A stretch of DNA of 64,000 bases from Diadema setosum. Lineage: Eukaryota; Echinodermata; Echinoidea; Diadematoida; Diadematidae. Made by a program: the position numbers and the translations under genes. Every line of letters begins with the position of its first letter. The first letter of the stretch is position 1. Where the stretch lies: assembly GCA_033980235.1 (NCBI GenBank), contig CM067065.1, positions 21,518,837 through 21,582,836 of the forward strand, given 5' to 3'. The notes below the pieces were generated by a model. That model was given only the letters and a program-made list of their open reading frames with translations, was not told the origin of the DNA and searched no databases. Shown one piece after another: positions 10,167 through 21,183 of the stretch.

Positions 10167-11400
10167 TTAGTGTCTGTATTGACCTGTAAACCTCACGACC
10201 GCGAGCAGCTCACGCCTAGTAACGAAATACCGGCGCTGCTCCGGGGACAGGGAGCAACTGCCATAAGCAATCACTCTCTTTTGTTCCTCCTTGACTTGAA
10301 TTAGCTCAGCACCTATAGCTGAGCCAGATGCATCTGTATCCAGGATGAAGGGGTCTACAGAGTTGGGTAGTGCAAGGACAATGGCAGTGGTGAGTAATTC
10401 TTTCACAGCAGTCCTACTACCTCGGCATGAGAAGACGCGGTGGTAGTTGACCAAACCAAGGAATTGTTCCACCTCTTTAACACATGTAGGTGTTGGCCAG
10501 TCCAAGACGGTCTTGATATGTTCGTCTTTGAGATACAGGCCATTAGCGTCCACCTCCCTGCCCAGAAACACCAAACGACGTTGGAAAAAGGAACACTTCT
10601 TGGGCTTCAGTTTGAGCTTAAAGTCCCTGAATCGTTCCAGGATCAGTCTGAGATTGTTAATATGGTTCTATAAAGAGTTACCGAGCACCACTACGTCGTC
10701 CAGAAATGCCAAAGTAATGTCCCATTTCAGCCCTCTGAGGACGAGGTTCATTGCCCTGGAGAAGGTCGCGGGAGCATTGCATAGGCCAAAGCCCATGCGC
10801 ACAAAGTCATATAGTCCGTGCTTTGTGAGGAAGGCTGTTTTCTCCCGGTCTTCTTCTCGGACGTTTACCTGCCAATTCGCAGAATTTGCGTCGAGTTTGG
10901 AGAACCAAGAGTCTTCAGCAAGAGTGTCCAAACACCCATGAATGCAAGGAAAGGGGTATACGTCTTTTTTACGTGACTTTGTTTAGTCTACGATAGTCGA
11001 TACACCATTGGACGCCACCATCTCGCTTCCTTATCAGCACGGGGGGGGGGGGATGCCCATTCGGACACTGAGGGCTTAATCACTCCGGCCGCAACATCTT
11101 GTTTAGAAGTGCTCGTTCCTCTTGAATGAAATTCATGGGTGTATCCCTCATCTTTTGGTTGATGGGGGTTGCACTACCCGTATCGAAAGGTGGGTAACCT
11201 CGGTGAGGTTCCCCAGGACAAATTCATCTTTGGCGAAGACGCATTCAAATTCCTGAAGCAAATCCTTAAGTACCTTTGTTCTTCAGGTTCAAGTTGTACC
11301 AAGGACCTATCCCACAAGCCTTCCAAATGAGGGGCGATTATGTCCTCGGTTAAGTTAACCTGATGGACCTATATATTGCATAAAATATCACCATTGGGGG
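10167..11400 (-). pseudogene. pol: Gypsy pol remnant: reverse transcriptase and RNase H
   Basis: On the minus strand the reverse transcriptase fingers read as PVLIRKRDGGVQWCIDYRRL near 10975-11050, then FSKLDANSANWQV near 10865-10900, then the catalytic FLDDV block near 10690-10715. The thumb FLGLVNYHR lies near 10440-10465, and RNase H with DTDASGSAIGAEL lies near 10300-10345. This is the standard order for Ty3/Gypsy retrotransposons, which copy their RNA into DNA in a cytoplasmic particle. Frames change several times, including at a run of 13 G at about 11041, and a stop precedes the fingers. No integrase core follows. The element is dead or badly truncated. Confidence 0.85.
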
Positions 11401-11415
11401 CTGGATAACTGAGGC

Positions 11416-12100
11416 TCACTGTGCTTGCCCAATTACCTGGATCCTTCGCCAACGTATGTTATTGTCTGTTGGATTCAGAGAATATATCTCTATGTGATCT
11501 CCTACCTCATGCAGCGCCCAAGGGATAAAGTCGACTAGGTTGCAATCCGGCTCCACCATAAACTGTTTCCAGGGTACGCAAGTTTTAATCCTGCATGTAA
11601 CCCTTTTCACAAATCGAGGGGGAATTGTGACTGGATCGGAAATGAACACCTGTGCTACTGCACCTCCTTCGCCAAAGGTCATAGGTAAAGCTTTACACCC
11701 TGAAAACAAAGTATGGAACTTGGTGTATCTATGCATGCGTGATGTTTACGGAGCAGATCTGCTCCCAGAAGCAAGTCATATTCGATTGGAGCCACGTATA
11801 TTATGCTCATTCAGAACATGCGTGTCCCCAATGTCATTTGCACCGGTCCCACTGTTATGCCTTTCATTTTCATGTCCCTCCCAGCTGCATTCAAAATTAC
11901 ATCTCTGATGAAGGGAGGGGAGGTTTGAAGCATCCTGTAAGTCCTATCTGATAGAATGGTAACTTCGGCTGCTGTATTTACCACAGCGCAAACAGGCCTC
12001 TGCCCAGCGGTGATGTCAATTCTGAAAAGTGATGACGATTTGACTTGGCACACCACTATTTCATCAGTGTCTTTCAAGGTGTTCATAGTACTCTTACAAG
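11416..12100 (-). pseudogene. pol: Gypsy aspartic protease region
   Basis: On the minus strand, upstream of the reverse transcriptase, the frame at 11811-12086 contains VNTAAEVTILSDRTY. This is the retropepsin active-site region, but the usual V-D-T-G/S-A reads V-N-T-A-A, so the catalytic aspartate is lost. After a frameshift the C-terminal protease block continues as YDLLLGADLLRKHHACID near 11720-11790, with the LLGADLL word typical of Gypsy proteases. The segment 11416-11736 joins protease to reverse transcriptase and carries no motif I can name. Position and order agree with one Gypsy pol gene running right to left. Confidence 0.8.
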
Positions 12101-12450
12101 GTGGGGGGCCATGGGGGCGTTACTCAGGGAGTAGGCGGAATGGGGGGATGCCCATCACTATAGTAGCGTGGGAAGCTTTCACTTCCTCTTGCTTCCTTTG
12201 GGGCATCCTTTCATGTTCCTCCTGGTGAGGTGTCCCTGTCCACATTGCCCTCAGTATACCGCCGTCCCTCAGTCCAAGCAAATACCCTGTGAGGATTAAC
12301 GCCGAAATACCCTATTGAGGATAAAACGGGAGGACCGAGCGAGCTCGCCGAATCTGGCTCAGTGCCAAGCGAATCGCCTTCACGTGTAAAGTCTATGGGA
12401 ACCGACAAAACCGCTTCGACATGCGTGCCTTTAAACACACACGGTATATT
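12101..12450 (-). pseudogene. gag: Probable Gypsy gag C-terminus with a damaged zinc knuckle
   Basis: Reading the minus strand near 12190-12255 gives QCGQGHLTRRNMKGCPK. This looks like a CCHC zinc knuckle of Gag whose first cysteine and spacing are disturbed by a small indel. Upstream the frame 12211-12438 has no recognisable domain. The position just before the protease is where a Gag nucleocapsid should be. Confidence is moderate because the knuckle is incomplete. Confidence 0.5.
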
Positions 12451-14170
12451 TTGCTCACCGCGGATTGTGCTATTTTCCCCCAGAGTGAAGATTATTAGTC
12501 TTTCCCTTTATAGACCCTTTTGCAGGATAATCCGCTGTGAGCTAAATTTACACGCTCTCTGCCATAGCACAACATGTTCGAAAATTTTGTCCACTTAGTC
12601 TCATTCAATCCGGTCTGCATTTGTCAGGCTATCACTACTGAAACAGAGAAAAACGCGCACACACCGCGTGCCTCCGTGCAGTTAGCCCACGTGGAATCGT
12701 ATTGCTCTCTGGCTCGCCTTGCTTGCTTGGCCGCCGCTTTCGTGGGTGGGCTAACGTTCGCTGCTGTACGAAGGAACCTCTCTCCTCTCACATTTCCTAC
12801 ACAGTGTATACGTTGATATACATGTAATCACAACTGTAAATTTTGGGAATACATTGTGTAGGATGACATGCTTATACTTCTTTATAGTATGATCTTCAGT
12901 GGACATTGAAAGATGGTGTTAACGCAGGTAATCAGAAAAATCAAATGTGCATTGATCACGTCCCTGCGTCGATCTTGGGAAAGTGCTGTGACATTGAAAA
13001 GATTTATTTCTCTGACCGTTCTGGCCGTCTCGCTCGCCAGTGTCTGCTGTGGAAAATCACTGTGAAACACATACCAAGTCGTATCATCCAGGGTTCTTGG
13101 GAGGGGGTGGGGGAGTGATGTTGTTTTTTGTGTTTTCATCTTAATTCCTTAGTCGGGTTTCCTCGATACCAGACAGCTGCCAGTGAAACCATGAATAGTT
13201 AGCACGGAACAGTTTATCATTGTGCCCCCTCTCTTTACACCTCCCTGAAATATGATATACACGCTTCCATAACTGCATCGATAGCATTTTTGGAAGACCA
13301 AGGAGGTATTTTGTGTTATATCTACTTGGGACTGTGAGAGAATCATAACTGAAAATACAGCTGTAGTTCCAGTTGAGATGTGTGATACCATCGTCTTTAC
13401 AGTTCGGCAAGTGTGCCATGGGCAGGTACGAGAACGAAATCCATTCAGTTGCCAGAACTGGATTTTAAAATTGCGTTTGATCGTCTATAGATGTTCTTAC
13501 TCTTATGTTACAGATGCGTATATATTAATATGTCCACACTGCAGACGGTTGTTTTCTCAGTCACAGAGTGATAGGGTTTAAGTTATAAGGATGAGACTAA
13601 TACAGATTTAATAATTGATACATCATGCACATGATTTGAAAAGAAAAAAAAACGGTTATACGTTCTCAAGATACAAGTTACAAAACTGTATCTTGATAAT
13701 ATATTAGATACTTTAATTCAACACTTTCTAAATGCATTCAGTTTTCGTTTTGTCTTTGCTTTTGATGTTGTTGACACCTTGCTTTTGCTGTGGGTGTTTG
13801 TGCTTGTGTGCGTAGGTGTGTGTGTGGGGGGGAGTGTGTATTTTGTTTGCATTTTGTGTTATCATCCTGCAAAGACTATGTGCACTTAGTGTACTTTAGA
13901 TTAGTTTCGATTTGTGCAAATTATTAAAACCATCTTAGCGCGGGTTACTGGTAAGTGGATGTGCGAAGACTGTGTGTGGTATCAACCCGGCTGGTATGTG
14001 ACGCTGTGACTTGTCCGGCGTGCATGTGGGTGTACAAGGCAACCCAGCTCATGGCGAGCTTGCAGCGCTCGCACGAGCCTGCAAAATCCGCAGAATTTCT
14101 AGTCATAAATCGGAACGACCGGCAACGAGAATAGAGATAACGATCGCAACGCTTCGTTGAGCCGCTGAAC
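12451..14170. other. Unassigned sequence between gag-like segments
   Basis: No domain is visible. Short features include an inverted pair GTTAGCCCACG (near 12684) and CGTGGGTGGGCTAAC (near 12740), and a GT-rich patch at about 13800-13850. If the frame at 14201-14548 is the start of the same Gag, this 1.7 kb could be a later insertion, but I could not find matching ends or a target duplication. Confidence 0.3.
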
Positions 14171-14200
14171 AGCCCTGAGAGGGTATTTCAGGTTTACCCC

Positions 14201-14548
14201 TCACAGGGTACTTGCTTGGACTGTCCCTTGGAGAGTTGATTCCTCCCCCGAGAGATTGATGTTTGAGGGCTCTGGTCTACTCGGATCGGGTTGGGCCTCA
14301 TCCCTTTCCGATCCCCAGTCATTTCCCTCTTCTTCACCCATGAAGGACACTGACTTGTCACTGTTAGCTTCGGGGCAAAATGAATAGGCTTCCCACGAAT
14401 TATTCCTATCTGGAGAGGGTCTTGGTCTTTCTGGGGAACCCCTTGGTCTTGCTACTGAGGCTCGAGTCTTTGCCACCATCTCACACAGGCTCAGGATGGA
14501 TCCCTTTAAATTCCTGCATGTTGGTTTGTAGGGACTCCATTTTGGCAC
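14201..14548 (-). pseudogene. gag: Possible Gypsy gag N-terminus
   Basis: The frame encodes about 115 residues that are rich in S, P, R and E, low in complexity and without a recognised domain. It follows a short leader and lies upstream (on the minus strand) of the other Gypsy parts, which is where gag would begin. The alternative is an unrelated open frame. There is no homology that I can assert. Confidence 0.3.
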
Positions 14549-15038
14549 AAGTTGGTGGCAGCCCTTGAACTGTGGCTCTTGGAGAGTCCAGTTGAAAAAT
14601 AGAATACAAGTATCAACTTGAAAAGGGGGAAGAAAAGAAAAGAAAAGAAAAAACCCACGTAAACAAGTGTCGGCAAGAATCCAATATAATTATATGCCGC
14701 CAACTCTCAAGTGAATATATATATATATGGAAATGTTATCAGGATGAATATTCTCACTGGTTACAAGTTATTTCCCCTTTATTTTTTTCCAAAAATATAT
14801 ATATATGGAAATGTCAACAAAGTATTGCTTTGTCTAGCAATAGGATATGTCGTTTAGCAATGTGATGTTATTGTCTAACAATATGATATTGTTTGCGGTT
14901 GTGTTTTCGACTGTTTTTCTGACAGCAACTGCCGTCGGGTCTGATGAGGATATCCATATAATTTTGATTATTTTGCAAAACATCACAGTGCAATCAGGAT
15001 AGATAATCCTACTGGTCATAAGTTTTCTCCCCTATTTT

Positions 15039-15087
<49 letters not shown>

Positions 15088-16150
15088 ACTTATATATATA
15101 CATATATCAGGTAATGCCAACAAAATATTGTTTTGTTTAACAATATGATATGTTGTGGTATATATGCTTTAATTGAAAATCCTGTGAAATTAGAGATGAA
15201 TTGGATTTATGAATTTAGATTTATGTAACTGTTCGGAATTCTTTCTTTTTATTTATTTTTTGTTGGTGTTGGGGAATTACGCAAACTTGATATTATGATG
15301 TAATGAATGATATATACATGAATATTGCAGTGATGTCTTGTACACGACAATAGTGAATTTCACTTTTTCAGTGCCGAAAGGCTATGCAGTTGCGAGTGTC
15401 CCCCCCCCCCACCATATTTACACAATGGAACAAAAGGTTTCCAGGGGTTCCAACTGATTGTGTCTGTAGTGTGTATTAACTTCACTTGTCTGTATCATAT
15501 TTTCAATACATGTGTAATCCTTGTTGGGTTGTACTTTGACCAGTTGAGGAATATATTGCATTTTATAAACGACCCCCCCCATCCATTTTGTTTTTGAGAT
15601 GATTATTACTACAAGTCTGATCCCCCTCTTAATTGTGACAATTTTGGGAAAAGTTACAAGTTTTTTATCCGTACGTTAGATCTTTATCGCTTGTCTCCAT
15701 ATTCATATGCGCACAACTCCTGCGTACTCACCATTCTGCCAAACTGGTGTAATGTGAAGTACAGTACTTGCTTGTACAGCAATTGTTCACTTGTACGGTC
15801 CCAGTATCGTCTGCACTGAACCGAACCCTTTCCTTATCTGCCTACACTCGCAGCCACGCCCACGTCAAACACGCACACGTTAAGACACGCACACACACAC
15901 ACCCAAATCTCACACTCTCAAGCACAATCATACTCTCGCATGTTAAAACACTGCTTACACACGCCATGCATACACACACTACCACTGTTATAATGATGCC
16001 ATTGGCGGCATTGGTGTGAAAATATGTTTCGTATTCAGACCTGCGGTGTGCTAACAAGTGCCCGAGAAGGTACATTATTAGCCTGGGGTTTTTGGAGCTA
16101 TTCTGTACTTATCGTATATTATTGATGATCCGGAAATTGATCGAATGTAA
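14549..16150. repeat. AT microsatellites and a diverged direct repeat
   Basis: Two related blocks are seen. One, at about 14737-14865, has ATCAGGATGAATATTCTCAC, then CACTGGTTACAAG, an AT run and CAACAAAGTATTG. The other, at about 14990-15155, has ATCAGGATAGATAATCCTAC, then TACTGGTCATAAG, a long AT run and CAACAAAATATTG. They are about 250 bp apart, with the (AT)n run at 15042-15083 expanded in the second. The rest, to 16150, holds C and CA runs (15398-15412, 15884-15903) and no gene that I can support. Confidence 0.6.
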
Positions 16151-19100
16151 TAGCCAAGCCACGTTTGTCCTCGTCTAATGTCGGCTCAAATTTTTGTGTA
16201 TGTATGTTTTTGCTGTCGTCTCGGAAGCCCACAGAGACACTGGATTTATTCTTATTATGTTGTGTGCGTTCTATGTCTTTTTCTGTCCATGCTTCTCAGT
16301 GTTCTTACTTACCTTATTCAGCCCTTTCTCGTTTCACGTTCTACGTCTCTTCTGCGATCTTCTGCTTATCATAATTTTGACGTCACCCATGTTCGTAGAT
16401 TACTCCAACGTCTTGCCACATCCCGGCGACTGGGTATTTTCTTGTATCGTCCACTTATTCACGACATCCTAGTTTTGTTAATAACGCAGACTTTTAAAAA
16501 AATCGTCTCGCATTTTTAATTATGGCTAATTTTCTGAATGCTCCATTTCATTCCGTATCGAACGATGATTTTTTTGAATTGTTTAGGAACACAAGCTTAG
16601 ATTCTGACCCAGTTAGTTGGTTAACCAGTACACGAACCACCCCTTACGATGATTTTGTTACCGATAGCCTGAATACAGCTGCAAATGAATTGCCTCATGA
16701 TCTTATTAATGATTTCACTCAAAATATGTTGTGCAATTATATTACAGTGAATCAATGCAAAGATATGATTCATAATATTTCTGAGGACACGTTTTCTTTG
16801 TTACATTGAAATATAAGGAGTTTGAATAAACATTTTGATGATTTAAAATTTCTATTAGAATCTGATGCAAGCCAGTCGCTATCCGTTATCGGATTAAGTG
16901 AGACATGGTTAGCTTCCAATACAGAAAATTATTTCGCAATTGAGGGTTATTATTTGTTTGTTAACAATAGGCTTGATAAGAATGGAGGGGGCGTTGCGTT
17001 GTACATATCACGTTCCTTTGATACTATTGTTCATGAAGATAATTATTTCTAGAATGGACAATGTTGTTGAATCTTTGTTTATAGAAAGTCTTATCCCAGG
17101 GTGTAGAAATCTTATGGTAGGCATTATATACAGACCTCCTAATTCAAACGCCAATGATTTTTTAGCTTATTTTTCAGATCTTGATAATACACACGTTTTC
17201 CGAAATAAGGATTGCTTTTTACTCGGTGATTTCAATATTGATTTGCTGAAGTCTGAGCATGATAATATCTCTAGTGATTTTCTTCACACACTTCTGTCCT
17301 CGTCCTTTCTTCCTCTTATTTCTAAACCCACACGTGTTACAGATCGCTCTGCCACCCTCATTGACAACTTGTTTTGTAATATTCTACCCCTCCCTGACTC
17401 TTTTATAATCCTTTCAGATATGACTGATCATTTTCCAATAATGACTTGTTTTACTCTTAAAACACCAGCTAATATTAAACCTATCTCACCTCTTTTGTTT
17501 AGACGTAGAGTTTCACCTGAAAAGTTAGCTAGTTTTGATGTGGCCCTGGAGAATGCTGACTGGTCAGGAGTATTTGGCAGCGATGATGTTAATATATCCT
17601 TTTGTAATTTTATGGAAACTTTTAATCATCATTTAGATGATGTAATCCCAAAACAAAGAAATAGAACAGAGTATAAAAAGACACCTAGATTACCTTGGAT
17701 TTCCAGATCAATTCTTCGTTCAATTAATAGGAAGTATCATTTGTATTACAAGTACAAATTGGAAAAAACTGTGCGATCGAAGAATAGATATACATCATAT
17801 AAAGATACTTTGACAATGATTTTACGTTCTGAAAAGAAAAGATATTACTTTAAGCAATTATCGAAATATAAGTTTGATATGAAAAATACTTGGAAAGTCC
17901 TAAAACAGGCAATGAATGTTCCGAGTAAACACTCTGGCATTGATGAAATTAAATTGAATGATGAATTGATTAATGATCCTCTTCATATTGCAAATATTTT
18001 TAATTCTTATTTTTCAAAAATAGGCGAAAATTATGCTCAAAACATTCCTGCAACATATTCTCATTTTACTGAATTTTTAGGTCAGCGTAATTCTGATTCC
18101 ATAATTTTTATACCAACTAACAGATTTGAAATTATTGATATAATTTCTTCTTTTGAAAATAAACGAAGTTCTGGTTATGATGAGATAGATAATTTCATAC
18201 TTAAAGTTGTTATTTCCTCGATTGCTGATCCACTTGCTCATATATTTAATCTGTCAATTTTTAATGGTGTGTTCCCTGATAAAATGAAATTAGCTAAAGT
18301 AATCCCTATATTTAAGGCAGGCGATAAGTTCGAAGTCAGTAATTATCGCCCAATATCATTATTATCGTCACTGTCTAAGGTTCTAGAAAAACTTATTTAC
18401 AAGAGAATGATCAATTTTTTGAAGGTACACGACGTTTTTACAAATTTCAGTTTTGTTTTCGTGAGAAACATAGTACTACGCATGCTCTTTTGCATTTTGT
18501 TGATAGAGTTGTTCACGCAATCGATAACCATTCTCATTTAGTTAGTATTTTCTTGGACTTCTCCAAGGCCTTCGACACTATCAATCATGATATTTTACTT
18601 TATAAGTTATCGCATTATGGAATACGTGGGAAGGCCTTGGAGTAGTTCAAGAGTTATTTAGTTGATAGAAAACAATTCGTTACAATTAAAAACAATGATT
18701 CCGTTGTCAGAGAAGTTAAATGTGGTGTCCCACAGGGAAGCCTCTTAGGGCCGTTATTGTTCTTTATTTATATCAATGATTTTTATCGCGTATCCGACGA
18801 CCTCTCTTTTATTCATTTTGCAGATGACACTAATGTATTTTTTGCCCATAATGATATTGATTTTCTCGTTCATAAAATTAACATTGAATTGAAAAAAGTG
18901 ACAAATTGGGTCAGGGCCAATAGACTATCACTCAATGCTCAAAAAACAAAATATATGCTTTTTAGTAATATTGTTGATAGTTTAAGTACAAATATAGTAT
19001 TAGATGACTCTCATCTACAAAGAGTCTCACATATCAAAATTTTGGGTGTCATTGTGGATGAAAAACTTTCCTGGAAATCACATGTTGATAATGTCTGCAA

Positions 19101-20457
19101 TATAATTTCACGTAATATAGGCATTGTAAATAGATTGAAATTTCATATTCCACAAAAATCATTACTTATGCTATATTCGTCGTTAATATTGCCTCATCTT
19201 AATTATGGAATATTAGTTTGGGGCAACACGCAGCAGAATTTATTAGAGAGAGTGTTCCTCTTACAAAAGAAAGCTCTCCGTGTTATCTGTTATTCCCCTG
19301 TACGTTCTCATACAAATATGTTGTTTGCCTCCAACAAGCTCTTAAAAATTGCAGATTTGTTTTTGTTTAATTTAGGGCAATTTATGTACAAGTATTGTAA
19401 TAACTTGCTTCCGTCCATTTTTGACTCTATGTTCCTAAAAAATCAATCATTTCATGAATATCCTACTAGGCGTTCCAATGAATTTCACTTACCTCTTTTA
19501 AGAACGATTTTTGCTAAAAACACACTTATTTATGTAGGCCCAAATTATTGGAATTCTTTGAATCAAGACATAAAAAACGCTCCATCCATATGTTCTTTCA
19601 AGAGGAGACTGAAGTCTTTTTTATTGTAATCGTACGACTCTACAATACCGAATTAACCATTTGGCTTTTTTTCTCAGTTACACTTACTGCTCACTTTGTC
19701 CCCTCTTCAAAGAATTAATGGTATCTTTTTCCTGGATGCTCGCAATGTTGTCACCTATGCCATTTTGCCCATAGCGTCTTGAAGTTGACTTTCCGTATGT
19801 TACTCCTGTTCATACGTCCCTCTATTTTCTATTTTCTTGTCTTATTTCAGGCGTCAAAATATTACTTTTCCCCTACAACTATCCTCTTATTCTCTTGGCA
19901 TGCTTCTGCCGAAGATCGCTGTTTCTGTTGTTCTGTTTCTTTGTTGTGCATTTTTGTCTGCTATTTTGTCTTCAGTTTGTCAGTCTTGTCCATTCCGTTT
20001 GTCTTGTACAACCTTTTTTTTTCAGTAGTTGTCTCGTTGTCTAGTCCTGTTTCATGTTTGTTCGCGTCTATGAACGTGTATATATGGTAATCTAATTTTT
20101 AGTGGGCTTCCAAACTTCTTCCACTTTATTATCTTTTGTATCTAGACTTCTTCCACTTTGTTATCTTTTGTATCTACGATGATTCGATTCCATCAATGTT
20201 CTTTTCCAGAGGGGCCCACACACTACAAGCTCTGTCTTTTTAGTGGGTCCCTCCATTTTTCGCACGGTATACATGTACTTCATTTCGATCACTTCTGTTT
20301 CTTTTTTACTATACAATGTATGATTACTATAGGTCCTCAATTATTGTACAGTCTTTTCATTTCACTATGTTCTATTTACCTTGTTCTCTGTTATCAAAAG
20401 AAGTGAAACATATGTTATGTCGAAAAATGAAATAAACTTTGAATTGAATTGAATTGA
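16150..20457 (+). mobile_element. Jockey/CR1-type LINE, about 4.3 kb, decayed
   Basis: The element carries one long coding region (16522-19629) for an endonuclease and a reverse transcriptase, then an approximately 800 bp 3' UTR. It ends in repeats of GAATT (about 20440-20457) rather than poly-A. Short tandem-repeat tails are typical of CR1/Jockey-group LINEs, which prime reverse transcription on nicked chromosomal DNA. The 5' border is not sharp; I place it near 16150 by the change in composition, and I found no target duplication. Confidence 0.75.
16522..19629 (+). pseudogene. LINE ORF2-like polyprotein: APE endonuclease and reverse transcriptase
   Basis: From the ATG at 16522 about 95 residues lead into NIRSLNKH and GLSETWL, the start of the apurinic-type endonuclease. 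LLGDFNIDLL (about 17218-17250) and SDMTDHFPI (about 17418-17445) are its conserved blocks. The reverse transcriptase follows, with NYRPISLLS (18340), FLDFSKAFDTINHD (18550), GVPQGSLLGPLL (18725) and HFADDTNVFF (18813), where the ADD supplies catalytic aspartates. The C-terminal half after 19000 is the usual LINE tail. Breaks are an in-frame TGA at 16807, a frame change near 17045-17055, a frame change near 18440 and a TAG at 18643. The element is therefore inactive. Confidence 0.9.
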
Positions 20458-21180
20458 AGCCGTATCACCCGTCTTCAAACCAGAGAGAAAAAGAAAGAGC
20501 AAAGAAAAATATATACGGTATCAATCACTTATACCTAAGAAAACACAAAATGATTTGAAATACTCTGCATAATGCGTCAAAACTACAGGAATTAATAATA
20601 CAACTCTCCAATTATACATGTTATATACGAAGCCCAGTTCCTCAAAGAGGGAATGAAAAAACAAAAACACGCAAAGTATTTTACCTAAAGCATACACGGT
20701 ACCAGATAGTCTCATCAAGCGCGTTAGCCCTGGTGAAACAAAAGTAAATTACAAGAAAAAAAAACTAAGTTCGAACGCACATCTTTCCTCATATACACGT
20801 GTACAGCGTAGCGAGGAAGAAAGAAAATAGTACGAATCAACGAGGAGAAAGGAAAAGAAATAATAAGTCCCCTATAAATGGCCTGGACGGGAACTGATTC
20901 TCTACCTTAATGTGCCACCAAAATACTAACATATCCCACAAAGTGGTTAAGTCTGCTATATTTCTACGGAAAAAAAAAATATTCCCCAACAATTACATTA
21001 AGTACCCGAAAACCTAAGAAATAATAAAATGTTAACACTAGTCCTAGGCAGTACTTGCAAAAACGCATGAACTTTGTTTAATTCTTGCGCTGCTGCGATA
21101 TTATAGTAGCCGAAAAAAAAACACGAATATGTATATGAGAGAAATCGAAAAGAAACTCTTGCCGGTATGTATTACCGAAA
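20458..21180. other. AT-rich spacer between two LINEs
   Basis: No coding signal and no repeat that I can name. Part of it may be the 3' UTR of the minus-strand LINE that begins its coding region at 21184, but no terminal repeat or poly-A tract marks an end. Confidence 0.35.
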
Positions 21181-21183
21181 AGA

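Noticed and set aside
14660..14710. Gypsy primer-binding site next to an LTR (GTTGGCGGC on the minus strand)
   Set aside because: The match to a tRNA 3' end is too short, and no LTR pair could be recognised on either side.
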